A stretch of DNA of 64,000 nucleotides, from the NCBI GenBank assembly GCA_963702175.1, contig OY969721.1, positions 1,550,001-1,614,000 of the forward strand. The letters are read 5' to 3'. The stretch is from VRUE01 sp963702175 (GTDB taxonomy: Bacteria; Actinomycetota; Thermoleophilia; Solirubrobacterales; 70-9). This document shows, one piece after another, positions 23,681-32,978 of this stretch. The number at the start of each line of letters is the position of its first letter. The first letter of the stretch is position 1. A program made the position numbers and the translations under genes. The notes under the pieces were generated by a model, which saw nothing but the letters and a program-made list of their open reading frames with translations, was not told where the DNA came from and did not search any database.

Positions 23681-24744
23681 TCCGCTTCCCTCTCCTCATC
23701 AGCCCGCTCCGCCGCCTCCTCCTCAGGCGACGCATGCACGATGCCGGTCGGGATCGACCATCCCTCGCGGCGCCCCAGCGCCGTCACCGTAAGGACGTAG
23801 AGCACTTCGACCACAGTGAGCACGCCGCGCACGGCAATCGCGATCAGCGAGCCGATCGCGAAGCTGCTGCCGGGGGCCGCCACCTTGACCGCCCAGGCAA
23901 AGGCGGCGTCGCGAACTCCCAGTCCCGCCGGGGCAACCAGGGTGGCCAGCGCCGCCACGTAGCCGATCGCCTGCGCCGCGCCGACGACGAGGATGTCACT
24001 GGTCGAGATCGTGCTGACGGAGCGGGCGACGCAGTAGAGGCCAACCGCGACCACGCCCCAGTTGAGCGCGTAGAAGGCGAGCACGGCGATCACGCCGCGC
24101 AGCGACATCACCTCCGGCAGCGGCTCGCGACCGAAGGCGCGCAAGACGCGGTTGGCAAGCGGTCCGAAGACGCGCGGGTGCAGCAGCCCGATCAACAGCG
24201 GGATCAGCAGCAGGACCGCCCAACGCAGCGGCTGGCCCTGGAGATCCGGATGGCTGATCACGAAGTAGGCGGCGACACAGATCGCCGAGGTCGCCTGCAG
24301 CGCCTGTTCATAGACGATGCTGGCGATCGTGATCCGGCGCGGTACCCCGGCCCGCTCAGAGAGCAGCACCCGGCCCAGCACGTAGAGGACGCTGCCGGGC
24401 ACGTAGCGGGCTAGCAGCGGCTGGCCCCAGGCAACCTGTGCTCGTCCAAAGCCGAGTTTGTAGCCGAGGAAGCGAAGGATCAGGTCCCAGCCGACCGCGT
24501 TGAGGGCGAAGAAGATCGGTAGGACGACGAACGCCGGGATCAGCCAGAGGACATGGAAGTGGACTCCCTTGTCCTGGATCTCCGCCCACTGGTTGACGAC
24601 GGTGAGCACGAGGAAGCCGAAGACGAGAATCGCGATCCCCAGCTGCAGCGCCAGCCGCACGCGCTTGCTGCGCGGCGGCTTGGTGCCGACCCGCGCGCCG
24701 GCCTCGCCGATCCGGTGTAGGAGTGGTTGCTGCCCGTTCCCCAC
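23638..24744 (-). CDS. YbhN / lysylphosphatidylglycerol synthase-type integral membrane protein
   Basis: About 368 residues from the GTG at 24744; the frame is open to an alternative start at 24801, but that would overlap thiL. About eight hydrophobic segments are visible. The pattern 'ALNAVGWDLILRFLGY', 'YVPGSVLYVLGRV' and 'APAGLGVRDAAFAWAV' matches the LPG-synthase TM family (UPF0104, YbhN/AglD), often flippase-like or found with glycosyltransferases. The soluble aminoacyl-transferase half of MprF is absent. The acidic tail ends in residues encoded by the inverted repeat at 23586-23680. It is convergent with the mannosyltransferase gene. Confidence 0.82.
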   Translation of the reverse strand: MGNGQQPLLHRIGEAGARVGTKPPRSKRVRLALQLGIAILVFGFLVLTVVNQWAEIQDKGVHFHVLWLIPAFVVLPIFFALNAVGWDLILRFLGYKLGFGRAQVAWGQPLLARYVPGSVLYVLGRVLLSERAGVPRRITIASIVYEQALQATSAICVAAYFVISHPDLQGQPLRWAVLLLIPLLIGLLHPRVFGPLANRVLRAFGREPLPEVMSLRGVIAVLAFYALNWGVVAVGLYCVARSVSTISTSDILVVGAAQAIGYVAALATLVAPAGLGVRDAAFAWAVKVAAPGSSFAIGSLIAIAVRGVLTVVEVLYVLTVTALGRREGWSIPTGIVHASPEEEAAERADEEREAEEGGAYPPPGQVPG

Positions 24745-24776
24745 GTCCGTCGCACCATAGTGGGGACAATTGACTG

Positions 24777-25760
24777 ATGGGTGAGTTCGAGCTCTTGGCA
24801 AAGCTGAGGAAGCGGCTGCCGTCGCCTGGCCCGCGCCTGCGCGTCGGAATGGGCGATGACGCCGCGGTCAGCGTGCCCGGCGGGGCGACCGCCACCTCAG
24901 TCGACGCGATCGTCGACGGCGTCCACTTCCGCCGTAGCCAGGCGACGCTGCCCCAGATCGGGCACAAGGCGCTCGCCACCGCGCTCTCCGACCTGGCGGC
25001 AATGGGGGCGGAGCCAGGCGAGGCCTACGTCACGCTCGGCGTTCCTGCCGATCTGGGAGAGGAAGGCTGCATGAAACTGCTCGACGGGCTGCTCGAGCTC
25101 GCCGCCGCAACCGGGACCAGCCTGGTCGGCGGCGACATCACCAGGTCGGGGCAGCTGTTCGTGGCGATGACCGTGGTCGGCCACGCCGCTGGGGCGGAGG
25201 AGCTCGTGACCCGGGCCGGCGCTCGCCCGGGCGACGCGCTAGTCCTGACCGGCGAGATCGGCGGGGCCGCGGCGGGCCTGCTGGCGCTGGAGTACCCCGA
25301 AGCCGCGGTCGTGGTTCCGGTCGAAGCAGCGGAGCAGCTACGCGCCCGCCAGCTCGAACCTCAGCCACGCCTCACTGCAGGCCGGGCGCTGGCGCTGGCC
25401 GGCGCGACGGCGATGATCGACCTCAGCGACGGGCTTGGTGGGGACGCGGCCCACCTGGCCGAAGCGAGCGAGGTCAGACTGAGGATCGACCCCGAGGCCG
25501 CGCCGCTCGCCGACGGCGTCGCCCAGATTGCCGCCGTGACCGGCAACAGTCTCTGGAGCCTCGCCCTCTCCGGCGGCGAAGACTACGAGCTGCTGGCAAC
25601 CCTGCCCGCCGAGCGGGTCGAGGAAGCGATGGCTGCAGTCGAGGAGGCAGAAGGAATTGGCCTGACGCGGATCGGTGAAGTCGAGCCCGGAGAGGGCGTC
25701 GAGATCAAGCCGCGTGGCGGGGGGCCTGTTGAGCCGAGGGGCTATGACCAGCTGGGTTAG
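24777..25760 (+). CDS. thiL: Thiamine-monophosphate kinase
   Basis: 327 residues, normal length. The N-terminal 'GEFELLAKLRKRL' and 'VGMGDDAAV' (metal-binding GDDAA), 'SVDAIVDGVHF', 'GHKALATALSDLAAMGAEP' and 'MIDLSDGLGGD' are the standard ThiL/PurM-like motifs. It phosphorylates thiamine phosphate to thiamine diphosphate. It is divergent from the YbhN gene with a gap of about 32 bp. Its 3' end overlaps a small minus-strand gene (25705-25893). Confidence 0.95.
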   Translation: MGEFELLAKLRKRLPSPGPRLRVGMGDDAAVSVPGGATATSVDAIVDGVHFRRSQATLPQIGHKALATALSDLAAMGAEPGEAYVTLGVPADLGEEGCMKLLDGLLELAAATGTSLVGGDITRSGQLFVAMTVVGHAAGAEELVTRAGARPGDALVLTGEIGGAAAGLLALEYPEAAVVVPVEAAEQLRARQLEPQPRLTAGRALALAGATAMIDLSDGLGGDAAHLAEASEVRLRIDPEAAPLADGVAQIAAVTGNSLWSLALSGGEDYELLATLPAERVEEAMAAVEEAEGIGLTRIGEVEPGEGVEIKPRGGGPVEPRGYDQLG

Positions 25761-25893
25761 CCGGCGTCGGCATCAGCAGTGACCGCACGCCGCGCCTTTC
25801 CAGCATCGCCTCGGCAATCAGGGCAGGGTCCAGCCGGTAGTGACCGGACTCGATCAGGCTCTTCAGCTGTCGTCGTTGCATCCTGCGCCTCAT
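25705..25893 (-). CDS. Small FlgM-like protein, 62 aa
   Basis: Residues 9-36 ('LKSLIESGHYRLDPALIAEAMLERR') resemble the C-terminal sigma-binding helix region of anti-sigma-28 FlgM ('I..G.Y.vd...vA..ll'). The remainder is Pro/Ala-rich. The ATG at 25893 (or 25881) has only a weak AAGAAG ribosome site. It overlaps the thiL 3' end by 56 bp in antisense. No flagellar gene lies in the window, so the name rests on a short similarity and the gene may be spurious. Confidence 0.4.
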   Translation of the reverse strand: MRRRMQRRQLKSLIESGHYRLDPALIAEAMLERRGVRSLLMPTPANPAGHSPSAQQAPRHAA

Positions 25894-25983
25894 ATCGGCT
25901 TCTTTTTACAACCCCTTAGTTCTTGGTACTCGCACATGCGTCCATACCGGGCCGCAGGGCGCGGCGCGACTACCCTTTGAATC

Positions 25984-26679
<696 letters not shown>

Positions 26680-26688
26680 CGCACCAAC

Positions 26689-27762
26689 TTGCGGCGACTC
26701 GGCCTCACCGACCTCGGCAACAGGATCACCGGCGTAGCGGTGGCCATCGCCGGGGGAACGGCTCTCGTCATCTACGTCTACACGGTCGCGATCGGCGGCT
26801 CGGCCAGCGGGCTCGACGGGGTCAAGGGCCAGATCCTGATCGGCGGCATGGTCGCGGTCGTCATCGCCGTCGGAGTGGGCGCCTACTACGCGCGAGCCGC
26901 GGCGAAAGACATCTCCCGCCTGCAGGAGGCGGCACGCAAAGTCGCCGACGGCAACTTCGAAACCTCGATTCCGATCTCCTCGGTCGGGCAGCTCGGGCAG
27001 CTCGCCCGCACCTTCAACGAGATGCAGCGACGCCTCGCCGAGCTCGACAGCGCTCGCAAGCAGTTCATCGCCAACGCCTCGCACGAGCTGCGCACCCCGA
27101 TCTTCAGCCTCGGCGGCTTCATCGAGCTGCTCGAAGAGGAGGACCCGAGCCCCGAGGACCGCGACGAGTTCGTGCGCACGATGCGCCAGCAGATAGCCCG
27201 GCTGACCAAGCTCACCACCGACCTGCTCGACCTCTCCCAGCTCGACGCCGGCGCGGTCGCGATGGCGACCCAGCGGGTCGACCTCAGCTCGCTGGCCCGC
27301 GAAGTTGCCCGCGAGCTCGGCCCGCGCGCCGACGCGCACGGCTCGCGGCTTGAGCTGCGCACCCCCGACCAGCCGGTCCTCGCCAATGCCGACCCCGATC
27401 GGGTGCGTCAGATCATTCGTATCCTGCTCGACAATGCTCTTGCGCATACGCCCGAGGGGACCAACGTCACCGTGACCGCCTACTCCATCGAGCGCCGCGC
27501 CGAGCTGACCGTCTCCGATGACGGCCCGGGGATACCCCAACGAATCCAGGGTCGCGTCTTCGAGCGCTTCTACACGGCCGACTCCGCGGGCGGTTCCGGG
27601 CTCGGGCTGGCGATCGCTCGCGAGCTTGCCCAGCGGATGCAGGGCCGGGTCACGATCGCCTCCAGCAAGCGCTTCACCGCCTTCACCCTCGACCTGCCGC
27701 CGGCGTCCCCGCTCAGCGCGCCGGCAGGGCTCGCGGAGCATCCGTCCGGGGCGATCGCGTGA
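26689..27762 (+). CDS. HAMP-domain sensor histidine kinase
   Basis: 357 residues from a TTG start at 26689. Two membrane helices (about 12-34 and 49-68) flank a very short extracytoplasmic loop, so the sensing surface is small or intramembrane. A HAMP domain (about 69-122) precedes the H-box 'FIANASHELRTPI' (phospho-acceptor H132) and an HATPase domain with 'NALAHTPEG' (N box), 'DDGPGIP' (G1) and 'GGSGLGLAIA' (G2). It would phosphorylate the response regulator upstream. The end overlaps the protease gene by 4 nt (GTGA). Confidence 0.95.
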   Translation: MRRLGLTDLGNRITGVAVAIAGGTALVIYVYTVAIGGSASGLDGVKGQILIGGMVAVVIAVGVGAYYARAAAKDISRLQEAARKVADGNFETSIPISSVGQLGQLARTFNEMQRRLAELDSARKQFIANASHELRTPIFSLGGFIELLEEEDPSPEDRDEFVRTMRQQIARLTKLTTDLLDLSQLDAGAVAMATQRVDLSSLAREVARELGPRADAHGSRLELRTPDQPVLANADPDRVRQIIRILLDNALAHTPEGTNVTVTAYSIERRAELTVSDDGPGIPQRIQGRVFERFYTADSAGGSGLGLAIARELAQRMQGRVTIASSKRFTAFTLDLPPASPLSAPAGLAEHPSGAIA

Positions 27763-28910
27763 GAGCCGCGGGCGGCGCGCTAGCGCTAGCAGCGCTGCTC
27801 GCGCTGGCCACGCTCGGCGGCTGCGGGGGCTCGGACGACGGCGAGGACTCGGCCGCGCAGACATCGCGGCCACCCACGTCCACCCCGCGGGTGATCGTCG
27901 AGACGGCCGCGAGCGGATTTAATGCCGCCCGCGTTTACCGCGAAGCGGCGCCGGGGGTGGTGACGGTCCGCTCCATCTTCGACGCCGGCGCCGGCGAGGG
28001 TTCCGGGTTCGTGCTCGACGAGGCGGGCAGGATCATCACCAACGCGCACGTGGTGACCGACGAATCGAGCGGCGAGCGCGAACCGGCCAAAGCCGTCTTC
28101 GTCGAGTTCCCTGACCACAACATCGTCCCGGCCGAGATCGTCGGCTTCGACCCCTTCTACGACGTCGGCCTACTGCAGGTGGAGCCGAACGGCTTCGATC
28201 TCCATCCGCTGGAGCTCGGCGACGACCGCGACCTGGTCGTCGGGCAGCCGGTAGCGGCGATCGGCAATCCCTTCGGCGAGCAGCAGTCGCTCTCGCTCGG
28301 GATCGTCTCGGCGATGGATCGCTCGGTGAGATCGCTCACGCAGTTCATGATCGAGGGCGCGATCCAGACCGATGCCTCGATCAACCCGGGCAACTCGGGC
28401 GGCCCACTGCTCGACGCCTCGGCACGGGTGATCGGCATTAACCAGCAGATCGAGACGGAATCCGGCGCCAACGACGGAGTCGGCTTCGCGGTGCCAGTCT
28501 CGGCCGTGCGCCGCTCGGTCGAGCAGCTGCGTGAGGACGGTGAGGCGGAGTACGCCTACATCGGAGTCAGCAGCCAGCCGCTATACCCCCAGCTCGCCGA
28601 CAAGTTGGGAATAGAGGCCGATTTCGGCGGCCTGCTGTCCGAAATCGTGAGCGGCGGACCAGCGGACCGGGCGGGACTGAAGGGAGGCAACGAGGAGCTG
28701 CGCTTCCAGGCTGCCACCTACACCACCGGCGGCGATGTGATCCTCGCGATCGACGGCCGCCGACTCGTCACCCCCGACGACTTGGCCCGCTACATCTCGT
28801 CCCTCCAGCCGGGAGAGCGGGTGATGCTCGACGTGCTGCGTGACGGTGGAGAGCGCGAGCAGGTCGAGGTGACGCTGGGCCGGCGGCCCGAAGACGTACA
28901 GAGCGGCTAG
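27759..28910 (+). CDS. HtrA/DegP-like serine protease lipoprotein with PDZ domain
   Basis: 383 residues from a GTG overlapping the kinase stop. It has a lipoprotein signal with lipobox 'TLGGC' (lipidated C22). The trypsin-like domain has the triad His97 ('TNAHVV'), Asp135 ('YDVGLLQV') and Ser213 ('GNSGGPLL'). A C-terminal PDZ domain (about 270-375) is interrupted by an insertion around 'GGNEELRFQAATYTTGG'. It is likely an extracytoplasmic quality-control protease and an output or feedback component of the adjacent two-component system. Confidence 0.94.
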   Translation: MRAAGGALALAALLALATLGGCGGSDDGEDSAAQTSRPPTSTPRVIVETAASGFNAARVYREAAPGVVTVRSIFDAGAGEGSGFVLDEAGRIITNAHVVTDESSGEREPAKAVFVEFPDHNIVPAEIVGFDPFYDVGLLQVEPNGFDLHPLELGDDRDLVVGQPVAAIGNPFGEQQSLSLGIVSAMDRSVRSLTQFMIEGAIQTDASINPGNSGGPLLDASARVIGINQQIETESGANDGVGFAVPVSAVRRSVEQLREDGEAEYAYIGVSSQPLYPQLADKLGIEADFGGLLSEIVSGGPADRAGLKGGNEELRFQAATYTTGGDVILAIDGRRLVTPDDLARYISSLQPGERVMLDVLRDGGEREQVEVTLGRRPEDVQSG

Positions 28911-28955
28911 CGCGACGAGCGCCGCCCGACCGCCCGTGCCTGTAGAACTCCGCAG

Positions 28956-30194
28956 GTGCTCCAGGAAATCGCTCTCGGCCAGAAGTCCCTCGCCGACTAC
29001 ACCCACATCGCCGGCAAGGAGCTGATCGGCCGCATCCGCGAACTCGCCGAGCCGCTCGAGGGGCACCGGGTCCTCCACGTCAGCGCCACCGCCTTCGGTG
29101 GTGGCGTCTCCGAGATCCTCTACACGATCGTGCCGCTGATGCGCGACATCGGCCTCGACGCGCACTGGCACGTGATCTTCGGCAAAGAGGAGTTCTACAA
29201 CGCGACCAAGCTCCTCCACAACTCGCTGCAGGGAGCGGATGAGACCCTGACCGACGAGCAGTGGGCGCTGTTCGACGAGGTCAACGAGCTCAACGCGAAG
29301 GGCCTGCAGGGCGAGTGGGACACGGTGATCGTCCACGACCCGCAGCCGATCGGCCTGCGGCGGGGGGCGGCTGACAGGGCCGGCAAATGGATCTGGCGCT
29401 GTCACATCGACCTCTCCGAGCCAAATCCGGAGCCGATCGCCCGCCTGCAGCCGCTAATCGAGGAGTACGACGCGACGGTCTGGCACATGCCCACCTACGT
29501 GCCCAGCGGCATAAACGGCCACAACGGCGTTCGCATCATCCCGCCGGCGATCGACCCGCTCTCGCCGAAGAACATGGCCTTCTCCCCCGACGACGCCGCC
29601 TTCGTCTGCAGCCAGTTCGGGATCGACGTCGACCGGCCGCTGGTCACCCAGGTGTCCCGCTTCGATCCCTGGAAGGACCCGATCGGAGTGATCGACGCCT
29701 ACCGCGACATCACCGCGGAGATCCCCGAGGCCCAGCTCGCCCTGGTCGGCTCGATGGCGACCGACGATCCCGAGGGCTGGGAGTTCTTCCAGCGCACCTT
29801 CGAGTACGCCGACGGCGATCCCGACATCAAGATCCTCAACAACCTCAACAACGTCGGCGCGATCGAGGTCAACGCCTTCCAGTCGCAGTCCGACGTGATC
29901 GTCCAGAAGTCGATCCGCGAGGGCTTCGGCCTGACCGTCACCGAGTCGCTCTGGAAGGGGCGGCCGACCGTGGCGGGACGGGTCGGCGGCATCCCGCTGC
30001 AGATCGAGGACGGCGTGGGCGGCTTCCTGGTCGACTCCCCCGCCGAGTGCGCGCAGCGCTGCCTGGAGATCCTCGGCGACCCGGAGCTGGGGATGAAGCT
30101 CGGCCGGGCGGGCAAGGAACACGCCCGTCGCGAGTTCCTCTCCCCCCGCCTCCTGCGTGACTGGGTCGAGTTGCTGACCGAGCTGAACGGCTGA
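28956..30194 (+). CDS. treT: Trehalose synthase, glycosyltransferring (TreT-like, GT4)
   Basis: 412 residues from a GTG at 28956 with no clear ribosome site. It resembles TreT throughout: 'RVLHVSATAFGGGVSEILYTIVPLM' (N-terminal Rossmann glycine loop), 'DTVIVHDPQPIGL', 'WRCHIDLSEPNP', 'PAIDPLSPKN', and the GT4 C-terminal donor site 'QKSIREGFGLTVTESLWKGRPTVAGRVGGIPLQI' with the catalytic E-x7-E pattern. TreT makes trehalose directly from an NDP-glucose and glucose. An OtsA-type enzyme follows 56 bp downstream, giving two routes to trehalose side by side. Confidence 0.88.
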   Translation: MLQEIALGQKSLADYTHIAGKELIGRIRELAEPLEGHRVLHVSATAFGGGVSEILYTIVPLMRDIGLDAHWHVIFGKEEFYNATKLLHNSLQGADETLTDEQWALFDEVNELNAKGLQGEWDTVIVHDPQPIGLRRGAADRAGKWIWRCHIDLSEPNPEPIARLQPLIEEYDATVWHMPTYVPSGINGHNGVRIIPPAIDPLSPKNMAFSPDDAAFVCSQFGIDVDRPLVTQVSRFDPWKDPIGVIDAYRDITAEIPEAQLALVGSMATDDPEGWEFFQRTFEYADGDPDIKILNNLNNVGAIEVNAFQSQSDVIVQKSIREGFGLTVTESLWKGRPTVAGRVGGIPLQIEDGVGGFLVDSPAECAQRCLEILGDPELGMKLGRAGKEHARREFLSPRLLRDWVELLTELNG

Positions 30195-30250
30195 TCCCGG
30201 ACCGCGCCAAAGCGCTCGGCTGAATTCGAGCGCCAGATAGTCTGGATCGG

Positions 30251-31717
30251 ATGCCAGAGGCCTCCGATCCGCTGATCATCGTCTCCAATCGCGGCCCCGC
30301 CCAGTTCGAACGCGACGAGGACGGGGAGCGGACGGTGCGGCGCGGCGGCGGTGGCCTGGTCACCGCGCTCTCGGGCCTGGTCTCCCACCGCGACGCGCTC
30401 TGGGTCGCCTCGGCAATGACTGACGAGGACGTCGCGGTCTCAGAGGAACGCGGCGGCCCGGTCGAGCTCTCGATCGACGGGATCGAGTACCGGGTGCTCT
30501 TGGTCGGCAGCGACGCCGTGGCTTACGAGCGCTTCTACAACGTGATCGCCAACCCGATCCTCTGGTTCATCCAGCACTACCTCTGGGACCTCTCCAACGC
30601 CCCGGACATCCGCCAGGAGGAGCTCGACGCCTGGGACTTCGGCTACCAGGCAGTCAACCGAGACATCGCCCAGGCCGTGCTGAGGCAGATCGAGGGGCGC
30701 GAGCGGCCGCTGGTGATGCTGCACGACTACCACCTCTACACGGCGCCGGCGATGATCCGCGCCGAGCGCCCCGACGCCTTCCTCCACCACTTCGTCCACA
30801 TCCCCTGGTCGCAGCCGGACAGCTGGCGGATCCTCCCCGGCCGCATCCGCGAGGCGCTCTACCGGGGCATGCTCGCCAACGACATCATCGGCTTCCACAC
30901 CCATGCCTACTGCATCAACTTCCTGCGCTGCTGCGACGAATTGCTCGAGGCCGAGGTCGATTACGAGCGCTGCATCGTGCGCCACGGCGGCGGTCAGACC
31001 CTGTGCCGGGCCTACCCGCTCTCGATCGACGCCGACCGACTGCTGCGGGCGGCCGAATCGCCAGAGGTGGCGGCAGCCGAGCGCGAGGTGCTGGAGCGGC
31101 GGCGCAAGCACCTGATCATCAGGGTCGACCGCGCCGATCTCTCAAAGAACGTGCTGCGCGGCTTCACCGCTTTCGACATCTTCCTCACCCAACACCCTGA
31201 GTTCCGCGAGCAGGTCACCTTCATTGCCCACCTGCAGCCCTCACGGCAGGACGTTCCCGAGTACGCCGAGTACCTGGAACGGATTGAGGCTCTGGTCGCA
31301 GTCGTCAACCACCGCCACGGGACGACCGACTGGATGCCGATCGACCTGAAGATCTACGAGAACTTCCACGACGCGGTCGCCCGTTACAAGCACTTCGACC
31401 TACTGATGGTCAACTCGCTCTTCGACGGGATGAACCTGGTCGCCAAGGAGGCGCCGGCGGTCAATACCCGCGACGGCGTGCTGATGCTCTCCGAGAACAC
31501 CGGCTCGCACGAGGAGCTGGCCGATTGCGCCCTCTCGGTCAACCCCTTCGACATTCAGGAGCAGGCCGACGCGATCTACCGCGCGCTGACCATGGACCCC
31601 GAGGAGCGGCGGCTGCGGGCGCGGCACCTGAAAGAGCTGGTGTTCGCGCGGAATCCGGGGGACTGGGTCGATGATCAGCTGCGGGACATCGCCGAGCTGC
31701 GCGAGACGGTTGCGTAG
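30251..31717 (+). CDS. otsA: GT20 trehalose-6-phosphate synthase (OtsA-like)
   Basis: 488 residues. GT20 landmarks: N-terminal 'IIVSNRGP' (donor/acceptor Arg), 'WFIQHYLWDL', 'LHDYHLY' (catalytic Asp), 'HIPWSQPDSWRILP', 'IIGFHTHAYCINFLRC', 'VDRADLSKNVLRGF' (Arg/Lys pair contacting UDP-glucose phosphates) and 'SLFDGMNLVAKE'. The reaction is NDP-glucose + glucose-6-phosphate to trehalose-6-phosphate. No otsB phosphatase lies nearby. A glucosylglycerol-phosphate synthase activity cannot be excluded from sequence alone. Confidence 0.85.
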   Translation: MPEASDPLIIVSNRGPAQFERDEDGERTVRRGGGGLVTALSGLVSHRDALWVASAMTDEDVAVSEERGGPVELSIDGIEYRVLLVGSDAVAYERFYNVIANPILWFIQHYLWDLSNAPDIRQEELDAWDFGYQAVNRDIAQAVLRQIEGRERPLVMLHDYHLYTAPAMIRAERPDAFLHHFVHIPWSQPDSWRILPGRIREALYRGMLANDIIGFHTHAYCINFLRCCDELLEAEVDYERCIVRHGGGQTLCRAYPLSIDADRLLRAAESPEVAAAEREVLERRRKHLIIRVDRADLSKNVLRGFTAFDIFLTQHPEFREQVTFIAHLQPSRQDVPEYAEYLERIEALVAVVNHRHGTTDWMPIDLKIYENFHDAVARYKHFDLLMVNSLFDGMNLVAKEAPAVNTRDGVLMLSENTGSHEELADCALSVNPFDIQEQADAIYRALTMDPEERRLRARHLKELVFARNPGDWVDDQLRDIAELRETVA

Positions 31718-31844
31718 GAGGGGGCAGGGTCATCCCGCTGGATGCCCAGCCCCACCTTCGGTGGGGCAATTTGGTGCCCCTTCGGGGCAAGAAACACTCC
31801 GCGGTGCCGGGGGGAGGCACCATCGAGACGACCCTGCCCCCTCC
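31717..31844 (+). other. Structured intergenic element: 15-bp closing stem with three internal hairpins
   Basis: Arms GGAGGGGGCAGGGTC (31717-31731) and GACCCTGCCCCCTCC (31830-31844) pair perfectly and enclose three hairpins: GCCCCAC/GTGGGGC (31749-31767), TGCCCC/GGGGCA (31775-31789) and GGTGCC/GGCACC (31803-31821). The first base is the last base of the otsA stop codon. The closed multi-branch layout suggests a structured RNA or a foldback element; no known riboswitch class is recognised. Confidence 0.5.
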
Positions 31845-31904
31845 ACCACAGCGCCCGCAGCTCCGCGACGGGGAGAACGAGCTTGCTCAGGGACTTAGCT
31901 CTGC

Positions 31905-32291
31905 ATGGGACTCCGCGTTCGCTGGTCAGCTGCTGGGCGTGCGCTCCTTGTTGCCGGAGCAGTGCTGCTTGCGCTGCGGGTAGTTCCTGAGATGTTGGAG
32001 CCGCCGGAGCCGGTGCCTTTGCCGGCTGATGTGGGGCTGCCGCAAATTACACCGGCTCCGAGAATGCTGAGGGCGAGGCCTCATGCTCCGCGCCGTGCGG
32101 TCCCTCTGCCCGAAGCAGCGCGTAGAGCCGGCGAGGGTGCCTCCCGGCGGCGACAGGACCCGCCCGTCGCGGCGGCCCCGTCGCCGGCTGCTCCCACGCC
32201 AGCGCCTCCCCCACCGGTCATCCTCGCCCCAGAACCGACACCGCCGCCCGCTCCGCCCGACGACGGGTCGATGGAGTTCGCTCCGCACTAG
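31905..32291 (+). CDS. Small membrane-anchored proline-rich protein
   Basis: 128 residues. A basic start is followed by one hydrophobic helix (about 10-28) and a Pro/Ala/Arg-rich remainder ending in an acidic C-terminus. The low-complexity composition allows no family call. It lies in the otsA-rpsF gap on the same strand and codon use resembles its neighbours. It may be a real small envelope protein, but could be a chance open frame in GC-rich DNA. Confidence 0.5.
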   Translation: MGLRVRWSAAGRALLVAGAVLLALRVVPEMLEPPEPVPLPADVGLPQITPAPRMLRARPHAPRRAVPLPEAARRAGEGASRRRQDPPVAAAPSPAAPTPAPPPPVILAPEPTPPPAPPDDGSMEFAPH

Positions 32292-32309
32292 CTATAGTCA
32301 GCCGCCGTT

Positions 32310-32840
32310 TTGGCAGTCGCCGCCCGTGAATACGAGTTGGTCCTGATGCTCGACCCCGGTGGGGACGAGGTCACTCGCGACGCCCTCGCCCAGGATGCGA
32401 AGGCGCAGATCGAGGCAAGCGGCACGCTCAAGCACGAGAACAAATGGGGCCTGCGCAAGATGGCCTACGAAATCGGCCAGCGCAACGAGGCCGACTACCG
32501 CTGGTTCCGCTTCGAGGCGCCGACCGAGCTGCTCGACAGCCTCAACCACAGCCTGCGAATCGCCGACGGCGTCATGCGCTTCCGCATCTTCAAGGTCGAC
32601 GCCGACACCCCGGTGTTGGTTCCGCCGGCCACAGGCTCCGCCGGGCCGGGAGCCTCACGCGAGCGTCCGGCACCGGATACCCCCCGGGCGGAGCCCGAAG
32701 CGGCCGAGCCGGTCGCCGAGGCAGAGCCTGAGCCCGTCGCTGCGGAGCCCCCGGCTGAGCCAGCCGAGCCCGCTCCGGAGCCTGCGCCCGTCGCCGCCGA
32801 GGAGCCCAGCTCCGAGGCTGCCGACTCCGGCGACGAGTAG
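32310..32840 (+). CDS. rpsF: 30S ribosomal protein S6 with long acidic Pro/Ala tail
   Basis: 176 residues from a TTG at 32310 (no better in-frame start). Residues 6-100 are a standard S6 ferredoxin-like fold ('REYELVLMLDP', 'KWGLRKMAYEI', 'YRWFRFEAP', 'RIADGVMRFRIFKVD'). Residues 105-176 are an added tail rich in Pro, Ala and Glu, which many S6 proteins lack or have only as a short Glu stretch. S6 binds 16S rRNA with S18, encoded two genes downstream. First gene of the rpsF-ssb-rpsR-rplI cluster. Confidence 0.94.
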   Translation: MAVAAREYELVLMLDPGGDEVTRDALAQDAKAQIEASGTLKHENKWGLRKMAYEIGQRNEADYRWFRFEAPTELLDSLNHSLRIADGVMRFRIFKVDADTPVLVPPATGSAGPGASRERPAPDTPRAEPEAAEPVAEAEPEPVAAEPPAEPAEPAPEPAPVAAEEPSSEAADSGDE

Positions 32841-32978
32841 CTCTCGGTAGCCCAGGGCGGTCAAAAGCCGCAACGCGCGTCGCGTTTTGCGGATATTTCG
32901 GCGCCGCAGGGGAGAGACGCGCCGCCGCGACTCTTAGAGTGAGTGTTCAGAGAAAGCGATACCGAGGAGTTGAGAGCT

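Noticed and set aside
31742..31990. Short plus-strand open frames over the structured element
   Set aside because: They translate the hairpins themselves, lack ribosome sites and have no conserved features.
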